From an uncultured bacterium (lineage in GTDB: Bacteria > Bacillota > Negativicutes > Veillonellales > Veillonellaceae): a stretch of DNA of 64,000 nt. Positions 42,153-51,224 of the stretch are shown here, piece after piece (position 1 is the first letter of the stretch; every line of letters begins with the position of its first letter). The translations under genes and the position numbers were made by a program. The stretch lies in contig CAJMLW010000005.1 of assembly GCA_905214495.1 (NCBI GenBank), positions 23,491-87,490 on the forward strand. The letters run 5' to 3'. The notes beneath the pieces are model-generated. The model was not told the origin of the DNA, searched no databases, and was given only the letters and a program-made list of their open reading frames with translations.

Positions 42153-43388
42153 ATGCATTGTGCTCAAAAAATGACCCATAATATCTACTGGATTGGTAGT
42201 AATGACTGGACAACTGAACGTTTTGAAAACTTATTCCCTATTCCAAATGGTGTAAGCTACAATAGCTATTTCATCGATGATGAAAAAACTTGCGTTGTAG
42301 ACTCTGTTGATGCAGAAATTCGCGAAGAATACTTTGACAACTTATCCCACCTTTTAAATGGTCGTGATCTTGATTACATCATCGTAAACCATATGGAACC
42401 TGACCACTGTCAAACATTGTTAGAAACATTGGAACGCTATCCAAATTGTAAAATGGTTGGTAATGCAACAACATTCCGCATGTTCGAACAATTCTACCGC
42501 ACACCAAAGCCTGATCAATATTACACAGTAAAAGAAGGCGACGAAATTTGCTTAGGTAAACATACTCTTGTATCCTACACAATGCCTATGGTTCACTGGC
42601 CAGAAGTAACTTGTACCTATGAAAAATCTACAGGTACATTGTTCTCTGCTGATGCATTCGGTACATTTGGTACAATCAATGGCAACATCTTTGCTGACCA
42701 AACTGATTTCGTAGCAACCTATGAAGATGAAGCTCGTCGTTACTACACAAACATCGTTGGTAAATACGGTCCTCAAGTACAAAACGCAATTCGCAAGGTT
42801 TCCGGCCTTGAAATCAAACGCATTGCTCCACTTCATGGTCCAATCTGGCGGACACCTGAAACGGTTGAATATATCTTGCACAAATACTTACACTGGTCCA
42901 GCTACACAGCTGAGAAAAAAGGTGTTGTTATCGCCTTTGGTTCCATGTATGGCAACACTCGTGACATCGCTCAACAATTGGCTAAACAATTGTCTAAACG
43001 GGGTGTTACAGATATTAAAATCTACGATGTTTCCAAAACTAATGCTTCCTACATCATCGCTGATGCTTGGAAATATACAAACTTGGTAACAATTGCACCA
43101 ACTTATAACTTGAACCTATACCTTACTATGGAAAACTTCATTCACGAGTTAAAAGCGCTTAACTTCCAAAATCATAAGGTATCCATCATCGGAAACCATT
43201 CCTGGGCTTCTGCTGCAATGAAAACAATGGTTGCTCATTTCGAAAACGACTTCAAAGATATTGAAATCGTATCCCAACCTCTTGATATCAAATCCTCTTT
43301 GAAAGAAGAAGATATTCCATCAATCGAAAAAATGGCAGACGATATCAAAGCATCTATCGATGCACAAGAAATCAAAGAAGTATTATAA
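42153..43388 (+). CDS. Flavodiiron protein (A-type flavoprotein)
   Basis: 411 residues. The N-terminal metallo-beta-lactamase-like domain carries the diiron ligands: HMEPDH (His80, Glu82, Asp84, His85), then MVHWPEV, SADAFGTFG and LHGPIW. The C-terminal flavodoxin domain begins near residue 258 with GSMYGNTRDIAQQL as the FMN loop. It reduces O2 to water or NO to N2O and so protects an anaerobe. No rubredoxin domain is fused or adjacent. Monocistronic, with palindromes in its promoter that suggest redox control. Confidence 0.93.
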   Translation: MHCAQKMTHNIYWIGSNDWTTERFENLFPIPNGVSYNSYFIDDEKTCVVDSVDAEIREEYFDNLSHLLNGRDLDYIIVNHMEPDHCQTLLETLERYPNCKMVGNATTFRMFEQFYRTPKPDQYYTVKEGDEICLGKHTLVSYTMPMVHWPEVTCTYEKSTGTLFSADAFGTFGTINGNIFADQTDFVATYEDEARRYYTNIVGKYGPQVQNAIRKVSGLEIKRIAPLHGPIWRTPETVEYILHKYLHWSSYTAEKKGVVIAFGSMYGNTRDIAQQLAKQLSKRGVTDIKIYDVSKTNASYIIADAWKYTNLVTIAPTYNLNLYLTMENFIHELKALNFQNHKVSIIGNHSWASAAMKTMVAHFENDFKDIEIVSQPLDIKSSLKEEDIPSIEKMADDIKASIDAQEIKEVL

Positions 43389-43398
43389 TATACTTGCT

Positions 43399-43424
43399 AA
43401 AAGCCGCCCTTCGGGGCGGCTTTT
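43399..43424 (+). terminator. Terminator of the flavodiiron gene
   Basis: AAAAGCCGCCC and GGGCGGCTTTT arms around a TTCG tetraloop, a very stable hairpin followed by Ts. Confidence 0.92.
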
Positions 43425-43525
43425 TAAAACTCTTATGAAACTATAATAATTCTACCATTTTAGTCTTGACATAAATCTAACTTTTTCATATACTATACAA
43501 GTACCTGTTGCACAACAGAATACAT

Positions 43526-43616
43526 GGAGAGGTGTCCGAGCGGCTGAAGGAGCATGATTGGAAATCATGTGTGCGGTTATACCGTACCCAGGGTTCAAAT
43601 CCCTGTCTCTCCGCCA
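43526..43616 (+). tRNA. tRNA-Ser (anticodon GGA)
   Basis: Acceptor arm GGAGAGG pairs with TCTCTCC (last pair G-U). The anticodon arm CATGA-TTGGAAA-TCATG gives anticodon GGA. A long variable arm (GTGCGGTTATACCGTAC) and T arm CAGGGTTCAAATCCCTG are present. The discriminator is G and the CCA end (43614-43616) is encoded. All class II serine tRNA features are present. Confidence 0.96.
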
Positions 43617-43621
43617 TATAT

Positions 43622-43650
43622 AAGAAGGTTATCCGATGGATAACCTTCTT
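43622..43650 (+). terminator. Terminator after tRNA-Ser
   Basis: Perfect 13-bp arms AAGAAGGTTATCC and its complement, 3-base loop, then six Ts. Confidence 0.92.
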
Positions 43651-43660
43651 TTTTATACAA

Positions 43661-43697
43661 AAAATCCGCTTAATGACGTATGCATTAAGCGGGTTTT
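43661..43697 (-). terminator. Terminator of the sulfonate-type ABC operon
   Basis: CCGCTTAATG and CATTAAGCGG arms with AAAA/TTTT flanks, followed by Ts on the minus strand. It lies about 60 bases after the substrate-binding protein gene. Confidence 0.8.
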
Positions 43698-43700
43698 CAT

Positions 43701-43725
43701 TTGTACCGGTATTTTGTACCGGTAT
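43701..43725. repeat. Tandem 13-bp repeat
   Basis: TTGTACCGGTAT occurs twice with a 13-bp period; each copy carries the palindrome TACCGGTA. It lies between the ABC operon stop codon and its terminator. No function evident. Confidence 0.6.
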
Positions 43726-43759
43726 ATCAACTAATAATAATTAGCTATACGCTTTATTA

Positions 43760-44725
43760 TTAACGTAAAATCATGGATTGAATATCTACCTTTTTATCAC
43801 TAGGAATCATACCTATAGAGATTAAATAATCCTGTGATGCTTCCAAACTTTTAATATCTGAATCGGCGATTATCGTATCAAAGTTATACCAAGGGGCCAT
43901 TGTAGCCACATCGGCTTCCGTTAAGCCCGTTTCTTTCGCCACAATATCATAGTAAGAATTTGGATCTTTTTCATAAGCTTGAACGGTTTGATTATGTGTA
44001 TCCATATATTGTTTGATCAACTCAGGATGTTCTTTGGCAAACTTACCACTTGTTGCAATAACAATGGAGCCATCAATATAGCCTTCACCACTTACAACAA
44101 CGCGAGCACCTTGTTGAATAGCTTTTAACGCTACAGGGCCCGCTACCATGGCTACATCTACATCACCAGAATCGAGTGCACTGGCCGCTTGTGGAATGCC
44201 TCCATTTATGAACTCTACATCATTAGCAGTCATACCATTCTTATCCAATGCAGTTAATAACAATTGATGTAGAATCGTTCCTTTAGGACCCATCACCTTC
44301 TTCCCCTCCAAATCCTTAACAGATTGAATATCAGGATTTTTAGTAATCAACACAAATGCTTTTGGCGCACGGCTATACATACCGATAATCTTGATATCGG
44401 CACCATTCGCCTTTGCTAAAATCGCAGATGTGCCCCCCAATACGGTAGCAATATCAATATCGCCGGATTCTAACGCTGCTGTTTGCTTAGGCCCTTCTGT
44501 AATTTCCGAATAAGTAACACCTATATTCTTTTCTTTGAAAGCCTTCTCCATAATACCATTTTGTTTTTCAATGATGGACGGAATATTTAGAGGTGATTTT
44601 ACATAGGTTAAATGTAAATCCTTTGGTTCTTGTTTTGATTGTTCAGAACCACAACCAACCATTACAAATAGCCCAGTAATTAAACATAAACAAAGGGTAA
44701 GTATTTTCCGAATAGAATACTTCAT
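43760..44725 (-). CDS. ABC transporter substrate-binding lipoprotein (sulfonate/nitrate/taurine type)
   Basis: 321 residues from ATG at 44725 behind AAAGGAG. A lipoprotein signal peptide ends in VMVGC with lipid-bearing Cys25. The mature part resembles SsuA/TauA/NrtA-type binding proteins: LHLTYVKSPLNIPSIIEKQ, ALESGDIDIATVLGGTSAIL, KDLEGKKVMGPKGTILHQLL. Ligand cannot be told; aliphatic sulfonates or similar are likely given the family. Last gene of a permease-ATPase-binding protein operon. Confidence 0.85.
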   Translation of the reverse strand: MKYSIRKILTLCLCLITGLFVMVGCGSEQSKQEPKDLHLTYVKSPLNIPSIIEKQNGIMEKAFKEKNIGVTYSEITEGPKQTAALESGDIDIATVLGGTSAILAKANGADIKIIGMYSRAPKAFVLITKNPDIQSVKDLEGKKVMGPKGTILHQLLLTALDKNGMTANDVEFINGGIPQAASALDSGDVDVAMVAGPVALKAIQQGARVVVSGEGYIDGSIVIATSGKFAKEHPELIKQYMDTHNQTVQAYEKDPNSYYDIVAKETGLTEADVATMAPWYNFDTIIADSDIKSLEASQDYLISIGMIPSDKKVDIQSMILR

Positions 44726-44757
44726 ATAAACTCCTTTCATAAATTCATATATGCTCA

Positions 44758-45507
44758 TCAATCGTTGGCAATCATGGACTGTAATTTTTCAATAAATGTA
44801 AAACGTCGTTCCAAAACATGTACATCCTCATCCCATCGCGCATCTTTTACAATGGGGTTTTCTACAATCTCATGATTACCATTTGAATTAATGACGATAA
44901 CAATATCCCCTAGAAGTGATGCCTCTTGTAAATCATGTGTAGTCATCACTATAGACATAGATTCTTTTACATACAATTCATATAAATCACGCTGTAATTG
45001 TTGTCTTGTAAAATAATCAAGTGCGCCAAATGGTTCATCCATTAAGAGAATATTCTTTTTACTGCAAAAAGCACGTCCTAATGCTACCCGTTGTGCAAGC
45101 CCGCCTGATAATTGAGCTGGATAAAATAAGCCATATTGCTGTAATCCTAATTGTTTCATATAGTAATCAATCGTTGACTCATCAACCGTAATTCCACCAT
45201 ATTTTGAGAAAGCCATATTCTCGCGCACCGTAAGCCATGGCAACAATCGTGGTTCTTGAAATACAAAAGCCATAGATTGTTGTACCGCATCAAGATTCAT
45301 ATCATCAACAAAAAACGTGCCGCTCGTAGATGCTTCAAGCCCTGACAACAACCGTAACAATGTTGTTTTACCAGAACCACTTTTACCTACAACACAGATT
45401 AATTTCTGCAATGATAATGTTGCCTCTAAGGGGTGTAGTCCAACTAAGACATTGTGTTCGCCCCTATACAGTTTGCTAAGATTATTAATATGTAAACTAG
45501 GAGCCAT
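44758..45507 (-). CDS. ABC transporter ATP-binding protein (SsuB/TauB-like)
   Basis: 249 residues from ATG at 45507; upstream GTG/ATG codons at 45519-45513 are alternatives but overlap the only ribosome-site-like GGTGGTG. Walker A is VVGKSGSGKTTLLR, the Q-loop is FVFQEPRLLPWLTV, the signature LSGGLAQRVALGRA, Walker B NILLMDEPFGALD and the switch His TTHDLQEA. The length and motifs match SsuB/TauB importer ATPases. It overlaps the permease gene by about 11 bases. Confidence 0.9.
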   Translation of the reverse strand: MAPSLHINNLSKLYRGEHNVLVGLHPLEATLSLQKLICVVGKSGSGKTTLLRLLSGLEASTSGTFFVDDMNLDAVQQSMAFVFQEPRLLPWLTVRENMAFSKYGGITVDESTIDYYMKQLGLQQYGLFYPAQLSGGLAQRVALGRAFCSKKNILLMDEPFGALDYFTRQQLQRDLYELYVKESMSIVMTTHDLQEASLLGDIVIVINSNGNHEIVENPIVKDARWDEDVHVLERRFTFIEKLQSMIAND

Positions 45508-46282
45508 ATACATCACCACCAGTCATATATCTCGACAGCATTCTATTGGTAATCCATTTAAACAGAGCATCAGAGATAATGCCGCACAAACCGATTACGA
45601 TGATACCAACAATGACGATATCCGAACGGGCCATTGTTTGTGCATCTAGAATCCAATACCCGATGCCTGAAGATGCGGCAATCATTTCAGCACCAATTAA
45701 GGATCGCCAACTATAGCCTAAGCCGATACGAAGGCCACTGATAATATAAGGTATGGCATAAGGGATAGTAACATGTAGAAAAATTTGTTTCTTAGATAAG
45801 CCGTATTGATGTGCCATTTCAACGAGCTTTCTGTCTACCTCACTAAAGCCCATGAGAGCATTTAGAAAAATAGGATACACTGTTGCAAGAAAAACAATGG
45901 CAATTTTAGAGCTTTCACCAATCCCTAACCATAAAATTAATAGTGGTAACAACGCTAATGGCGGAACATGTCGAAAGAATTCAATCATACCTGATGAAAG
46001 CGTGCGCATGCGGTGACTAGCCGTCAATACAATGGCGAGTGGTATAGAAATAATAGTTGCCAATAAAAAGCCCTGTACAACCCGCAACAAGCTCATTCCT
46101 ACATGTTTCCATATGAGTCCTGATACAATACAATCTATAAACTCGGACCAAACCCTATACGGTGTTGGTAAGATATAGGTGGACCAGATGTTTAGAGAGC
46201 TCAGTATAAACCATATAACGATAACTAATACAGGCAATATAAACTTCCACGCTATTTTTGTAAATCTCTGTTTTATCTGCAC
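45497..46282 (-). CDS. ABC transporter permease (SsuC/TauC-like)
   Basis: 261 residues with about six membrane segments. The coupling-helix EAA motif is visible (LVEMAHQYGLSKKQIFLHVTIPYAIPYIISGLRIGLGYSWRSLIGAEMI). It forms the channel of the importer. The start codon is probably GTG, close after AAGGAGG. First gene of the three-gene operon. Confidence 0.88.
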   Translation of the reverse strand: MQIKQRFTKIAWKFILPVLVIVIWFILSSLNIWSTYILPTPYRVWSEFIDCIVSGLIWKHVGMSLLRVVQGFLLATIISIPLAIVLTASHRMRTLSSGMIEFFRHVPPLALLPLLILWLGIGESSKIAIVFLATVYPIFLNALMGFSEVDRKLVEMAHQYGLSKKQIFLHVTIPYAIPYIISGLRIGLGYSWRSLIGAEMIAASSGIGYWILDAQTMARSDIVIVGIIVIGLCGIISDALFKWITNRMLSRYMTGGDVYGS

Positions 46283-46363
46283 ACACCTCCTTATATTAAC
46301 TATATCATGTTGCGAATAAATATCAATTATTTATATACATTATATCATTTCACTAAAGTAAAA

Positions 46364-46385
46364 GGGACTGTACTTATACAGTCCC
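46364..46385 (-). terminator. Terminator of the homocysteine methyltransferase gene
   Basis: GGGACTGTA and TACAGTCCC arms with a 4-base loop, then TTTTAC on the minus strand, 7 bases after the stop. Confidence 0.8.
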
Positions 46386-46391
46386 TCTCAT

Positions 46392-47411
46392 TTATTTTAC
46401 ATGTATTTGTTTTGCTACTTCTTGAATGATATCAGGATTTGTTCGGCAACATCCACCAATTATATTCGCACCAGCTTTGCGCCATATATCAATATAATCA
46501 ATGAAGCTTTGTTGTCCGCCTGACCATGTTTTAGTTTCTCCATCATAAGTTTCACCAAGATTTGGATATACAGCAATTGGCTTATTTGTGACAGACCTAA
46601 TATCTTTAATCAAGGATTCTACATATTCCGGCGCTGTACAGTTAATCCCTATCCCCGTCACTTGACGCACCTTATCGATCATTTCAGCGCATTTAATGAT
46701 GGTCTCTCCGCTTGAGATATGATGTTCATCTTTGCAGGAAAAGGAAATCCATGCAGGAATTCCTTTTGTCGTAAGTGGATCACACAAAGTACGGGCAATG
46801 GCAATAGCCTCATCATAGCACGGCACCGTTTCACAAGCTAACACATCGGGATTTTCTTCGCAGAATAATGCTATACGAGGAATATGGAATACTTCCAAAT
46901 ATTCGGTTTGTACACCATAATCACCACGATATTCAGAGCCATCGGCCAGAAAGGCACCATAAGGTCCGACAGAAGCGGCTACTAATGGTTTTGGTAAGGC
47001 CCCTTCAGAGAAGTAACGGACACTGCCATCTGGCAATTGTTCACCTAATGTAATACCACGCAATGCAAGCGCATCATTCGCTTTAGCTTCTAAAAATTCA
47101 TTACGTGCTTGCACGGCTAAACGAACGGATAACTTCACCAAATCTAGTGCTTCTTCTGTACCATACCCATGAGCTTTAAACCCGGCTACAGTTGCTTGAT
47201 AACCGGAACTTTCAATAATATCTGCTCCGGCCGCCAAATAGGAAATGTGAACTTTTTTGATGATTTCTGGATTTTCAATAAGCATCTTAGATGACCACAA
47301 CTCATCATGAATGTTACATCCATAACGCTCTAATTCTGTACCGAATGCACCATCTAGTACAAGAGGTCCATTTTCCTTTACAATCTTCAAAAATGCTTTT
47401 CGTTTAGCCAT
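46392..47411 (-). CDS. mmuM: Homocysteine S-methyltransferase
   Basis: 339 residues. A zinc-dependent enzyme that makes methionine from homocysteine with S-methylmethionine or SAM as donor. The zinc cysteines are in GIGINCTAPEYVESL and in the paired GGCCRTNP near the C-terminus; the N-terminal LVLDGAFGTELERYG is typical. It lies directly after the remnant of an amino-acid-binding protein gene, which suggests it was once the tail gene of an amino acid import operon (S-methylmethionine uptake is a natural partner). Confidence 0.9.
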   Translation of the reverse strand: MAKRKAFLKIVKENGPLVLDGAFGTELERYGCNIHDELWSSKMLIENPEIIKKVHISYLAAGADIIESSGYQATVAGFKAHGYGTEEALDLVKLSVRLAVQARNEFLEAKANDALALRGITLGEQLPDGSVRYFSEGALPKPLVAASVGPYGAFLADGSEYRGDYGVQTEYLEVFHIPRIALFCEENPDVLACETVPCYDEAIAIARTLCDPLTTKGIPAWISFSCKDEHHISSGETIIKCAEMIDKVRQVTGIGINCTAPEYVESLIKDIRSVTNKPIAVYPNLGETYDGETKTWSGGQQSFIDYIDIWRKAGANIIGGCCRTNPDIIQEVAKQIHVK

Positions 47412-47419
47412 TCTATCAC

Positions 47420-47521
47420 CTATTTCAAATCTTCTGAAGGTGGTTCTTTACCAAACCAATTTTTATAAATCGCTGCATATTTACCATTAGACTTAATTTT
47501 TGCTAATCTATCAATTATAGA
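47420..47521 (-). pseudogene. 3' remnant of a polar amino acid ABC binding protein gene
   Basis: Reading the minus strand, 33 codons end in LAKIKSNGKYAAIYKNWFGKEPP...K at a TAG nine bases before mmuM. This closely matches the C-terminus of family 3 solute-binding proteins (the ...K-I-K-x-D/N-G-x-Y-x-x-I-Y-x-K-W-F-G end). Upstream the frame is closed by TAA and no start exists. The rest of the gene, and presumably the permease and ATPase genes, are absent, so the region was deleted. Confidence 0.75.
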
Positions 47522-47728
47522 TTAACTCTGAAATGAAACAGCATAAACATATCATATCACCCTATATATCTTAGGTCAATAATTCCTACTATATAAATAT
47601 GTTTTATTTGATATAGATTATATCTATATATCAAAGACAATCCCCAAGTCATCCCCATATAGAAAACGCTCTCTACGAATTATATTCATAGAGAGCGTTA
47701 TTCGTAATCCCATTAGATGAGATTCATA
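47522..47728. other. Non-coding gap with terminator of the OPT gene
   Basis: AT-rich, no coding. Holds the OPT gene terminator at 47665-47699 (arms AACGCTCTCTA and TAGAGAGCGTT, then TTTT on the minus strand). The rest, next to the binding-protein remnant, has no recognisable feature. Confidence 0.7.
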
Positions 47729-49669
47729 TTATTTAGCTATTTTTTTATCTTTAATGTACATAGCTACCTTGTACAAGAATGCACAGAGTAACAAGTACAT
47801 TACAATACTTAGGTATGTTGCTTCTGGTGTTTCTACCCATTCTTGAGCAAATACATCAATACCTGCAATACGAAGTACGGCACTGAACAAGGAACCAATA
47901 GCACCACCGGCTACAAGACCGGATGCAATTGTACTACCTTTGGAGAATCGAAGGTCTGCCAACGCTTTATCGTTTGTACTATTTTGTACAAAGTATGCAA
48001 TCAAACCACCAACTAGTAATGGGGTGTTGATTTCCATAGGTAGATATGTTCCTAACGCAAATGCCAACGGTGGAACTTTCACCATCCATAAGATGATTGC
48101 AAACAATGCGCCTGCCATGTATAAAGGCCATTGTGCACTACCACCAGTCATCATTGGTTCAATGATGGCAGCCATTGCATTCGCTTGAGGAGCATTCAAT
48201 GCATGGTCCCCTACGAAACCATAGGCACCATTTAATAAGATCATGACACCTACAGAAAGTACAGCACAGAGAATGGTACCAACAATTTGCCATTGTTCCA
48301 TTTTTTTAGGTGTAGCACCTGTCATGTGCGCTACCTTAAGTTCGGACATAAAGTTACCGGCCATACCGATGGTTGTACCGATAAAGGATGCCATCATGAG
48401 GACTGCAATCATACCGACTTTACCAGTCATACCAGCAGCTGTTAAGCATACAGCAGAAATGATAATCATAAAGATTGTCATACCGGATACCGGTTCTGTA
48501 CCAGTATAGGCAATGGAGCTAATACCTACTACAGCAAGTAAGAAGGACATGATTAAAACAATTAAGAAGGCTACGCCTGTTTGAGCGAGGCTTTCAGAAT
48601 ACATAAAGTGGAAGTATACGGCAAATAAAACGGTACATAACAAGATGCCTGCACCAATCCAAGATGTAGGAACGTCGCGTTGCGTACGGAGCAAATTAAC
48701 CTCTGCAGTTTTGGATGTGAATATATCTAAAACTGCTTTTTTAACAACGCCGCCAACCACCTTAGACATGCTCAAAAGGCCAATAATGCCGGCCATAGCG
48801 AGCATACCGATGCCGATATGACGCACATAATCAAGGAATACCTTACGAATTGGCGCATCTGCTAAGAATACGGATTGACCATTGATGTGCATCACATGTT
48901 CTGGCGCTAAGAAATACACAACCGGAATACATACAAACCAAGAGAAGAATGAACCAGCCGCAATAATCGCTGCATAGCGAAGGCCTGTAAAATACCCAAG
49001 GCCTAGCAATGCTGCATCGGTATCTACAGCAGCCGTCAATTTAGTTTGGTCTGCTAAGGCAGCACCCCATTTAAATGTAGCTGTACGAATGACCTCTTCC
49101 CACCAGCCAAGGCTATTTAGAATAAAGTCATATACAAGAGCAATAAGGCCAGAACCCAACATCAATTTCGCTTTACTGCCTTCGTTACTCATCAATACTT
49201 CAGCTGCAGCGCGACCGCTCGGGAACGGATACACATAATGCATTTCTTCTACAAAGTAGCGACGGAACATAACGCATAAGAGAACACCAAGTACGCCACC
49301 GAGAATAATTGGAATTGCCATTTGTGCAAAGGTTACATCTGTTACACCCCAAATATACAGGGCTGGTAAGAAGAACATAGCCCCAGCTAATGTATTTGTA
49401 CTAGAGCTGGCGATTGCTTGAATATGTACGGTTTCAGCAAACGCATTTTTTCGTTTCAAAATAACTGCTGTACCCATGGCAAGTACAGATACTGGAGCAA
49501 AGGCATCTACTGTTTGACCGATTTTCAAGCATAGATAACCAACCGCCAGTGTAAAGATTGCTGCATAGAACAGGCCCCAAAATACTACGTATGAATTAAT
49601 TTCTTCGTAGTCCTTTTTAGGATCAAGTACCGGTTCTACGGGCGGAATAGAACGAGTTTCGTCCGACAT
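47729..49669 (-). CDS. OPT-family oligopeptide transporter
   Basis: 646 residues, about 15-16 membrane segments. Seen: the N-terminal VFWGLFYAAIFTLAVGYLCLKIGQTVDAFAPVSVLAMG, YPFPSGRAAAEVL and the C-terminal GSTIASGLVAGGAIGSLFSAVLRI, typical of the bacterial OPT group. It imports small peptides or metal chelates with protons. The start lies after GGAGG. A peptidase T gene is divergently transcribed 237 bases away, which fits peptide use. Confidence 0.9.
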   Translation of the reverse strand: MSDETRSIPPVEPVLDPKKDYEEINSYVVFWGLFYAAIFTLAVGYLCLKIGQTVDAFAPVSVLAMGTAVILKRKNAFAETVHIQAIASSSTNTLAGAMFFLPALYIWGVTDVTFAQMAIPIILGGVLGVLLCVMFRRYFVEEMHYVYPFPSGRAAAEVLMSNEGSKAKLMLGSGLIALVYDFILNSLGWWEEVIRTATFKWGAALADQTKLTAAVDTDAALLGLGYFTGLRYAAIIAAGSFFSWFVCIPVVYFLAPEHVMHINGQSVFLADAPIRKVFLDYVRHIGIGMLAMAGIIGLLSMSKVVGGVVKKAVLDIFTSKTAEVNLLRTQRDVPTSWIGAGILLCTVLFAVYFHFMYSESLAQTGVAFLIVLIMSFLLAVVGISSIAYTGTEPVSGMTIFMIIISAVCLTAAGMTGKVGMIAVLMMASFIGTTIGMAGNFMSELKVAHMTGATPKKMEQWQIVGTILCAVLSVGVMILLNGAYGFVGDHALNAPQANAMAAIIEPMMTGGSAQWPLYMAGALFAIILWMVKVPPLAFALGTYLPMEINTPLLVGGLIAYFVQNSTNDKALADLRFSKGSTIASGLVAGGAIGSLFSAVLRIAGIDVFAQEWVETPEATYLSIVMYLLLCAFLYKVAMYIKDKKIAK

Positions 49670-49797
49670 AGTAAAACCTCCTCATAAAAAATACAAACGT
49701 ATATCTATCCATCTTTATACTATCACGGCGTTATATACGATTCAATTGCTTTATATGCATAATACGAATATTTTTACACATCATGCATCAATAGACT

Positions 49798-49826
49798 TTG
49801 CATTTTATGTACTACTAGTCTACAAT
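49798..49826 (+). promoter_or_regulatory. Promoter of pepT
   Basis: TTGCAT (49798-49803), 17-base spacer, TACAAT (49821-49826), about 75 bases before the pepT start. The rest of the 237-bp divergent region holds no gene; the OPT promoter is not clear. Confidence 0.65.
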
Positions 49827-49906
49827 TAAAATATATAGGACTAATTAAGTCTAACTATGGTATCAACTAATTATATATTCAATATATTCTCTCAAGGAGG
49901 CTTATT

Positions 49907-51130
49907 ATGGAACCAATGGTTGAACGTTTTGTACACTATACAAGCATAAATACACGGTCTAACGAGGAAAGTACAACGATTCCTAGTACGCAAACACAAA
50001 TCGATTTTGCTACCAATGTACTCGTTCCTGACTTGAAAGCAATTGGTCTTGATGAGGTCATCTACAATCGAGAAAACGGATTTGTCATCGGTACATTAAA
50101 TGCTAACACAGATGCAAAGGCCACTTCCATTGGTTTTATCGCCCATATGGATACGGCTGACTATAACGCAGAAAATATTAAGCCACGCATTATTGAAAAC
50201 TATGATGGCAACGATATTTGCCTCAATGAAGAGCATCAAATTTTCACACGTCGCGATGATTTTCCTAATTTAAAAAACTATATTGGCAAATCCTTAGTCG
50301 TAACTGATGGTCTTACATTGCTAGGTGGCGATGATAAGGCAGGCATCTGTGAAATTATGGAAGCCCTCTCCTATCTTGTGGCTCACCCAGAAATCAAACA
50401 TGGTAAAATCATGTGTGCCTTTGGCCCTGATGAAGAAATTGGTACTGGCGCAGATCACTTTGATGTGAAACAATTCCCTGTTGATTTTGCCTATACGATT
50501 GATGGTGAAAGCCTAGGTCAACTTGAGTATGAAACATTCAATGCGGCTGGCGGTACTGTAACGCTCAAAGGCGTATCGGTTCACACGGGTACAGCAAAGG
50601 GTATCATGATTAACTGTGCTAAACTGGCTATGCAATTTGATGCACTATTACCAGGAGCCGCTGTTCCTGAACACACCTGTGGTCGTCAAGGTTTCTTTAT
50701 GCTTATGAGCATGGAAACACAAGTGGATAGAGGTGAGATGAACTATATTATCCGCGACCATGACAAAGAATTGTTCGAAGCTAAAAAAGCATTCTTCCTA
50801 CAAGCCGGTCAAACATTAAATGAAATCTATGGCCGTGAAGTTTGCGAAGTATCTGTCAAAGATCAATATTACAATATGTATGACATCATCAAAGATAATA
50901 TGGAATGTGTAAACGTAGCCAAAGCGGCCATGGAAAAAGCAGGTATTACACCTATCTGCGATCCTATCCGAGGTGGTACCGATGGTTCTAAAATTTCCTT
51001 CATGGGTATTCCAACACCAAATATCTTTACCGGTGTAGAAAACCTCCATGGTCGTCATGAATTTGCATGTATCGACGATATGAAAAAAGCTGTTGAAGTT
51101 ATCGTCAACATTGTAAATATAGAAAAATAA
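49907..51130 (+). CDS. pepT: Peptidase T (tripeptidase)
   Basis: 407 residues, typical of PepT. M20B zinc peptidase: metal ligands in GFIAHMDTADYN, LLGGDDKAGICEIMEAL and the catalytic Glu pair in FGPDEEIGTGA, then TIDGESLG and a late His in ENLHGRHEFA. It removes the N-terminal residue of tripeptides. Monocistronic, with AAGGAGG, its own promoter and terminator, and near an OPT peptide transporter. Confidence 0.96.
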   Translation: MEPMVERFVHYTSINTRSNEESTTIPSTQTQIDFATNVLVPDLKAIGLDEVIYNRENGFVIGTLNANTDAKATSIGFIAHMDTADYNAENIKPRIIENYDGNDICLNEEHQIFTRRDDFPNLKNYIGKSLVVTDGLTLLGGDDKAGICEIMEALSYLVAHPEIKHGKIMCAFGPDEEIGTGADHFDVKQFPVDFAYTIDGESLGQLEYETFNAAGGTVTLKGVSVHTGTAKGIMINCAKLAMQFDALLPGAAVPEHTCGRQGFFMLMSMETQVDRGEMNYIIRDHDKELFEAKKAFFLQAGQTLNEIYGREVCEVSVKDQYYNMYDIIKDNMECVNVAKAAMEKAGITPICDPIRGGTDGSKISFMGIPTPNIFTGVENLHGRHEFACIDDMKKAVEVIVNIVNIEK

Positions 51131-51144
51131 TACTATAAGATAGC

Positions 51145-51184
51145 AAAATGACTATCTGAGCAACTGCTCGAATAGTCATTTTTT
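51145..51184 (+). terminator. Terminator of pepT
   Basis: AAAATGACTAT and ATAGTCATTTT arms with an inner GAGC/GCTC stem, then Ts. It may also serve the convergent MFS gene. Confidence 0.85.
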
Positions 51185-51224
51185 ATTACTCTATAAAATT
51201 GTATACCTAATGTCAAACATCATT

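Noticed and set aside
46283..46391. Possible SAM or methionine riboswitch near mmuM
   Set aside because: The region is downstream, not upstream, of mmuM, and the upstream side is taken by the binding-protein remnant.
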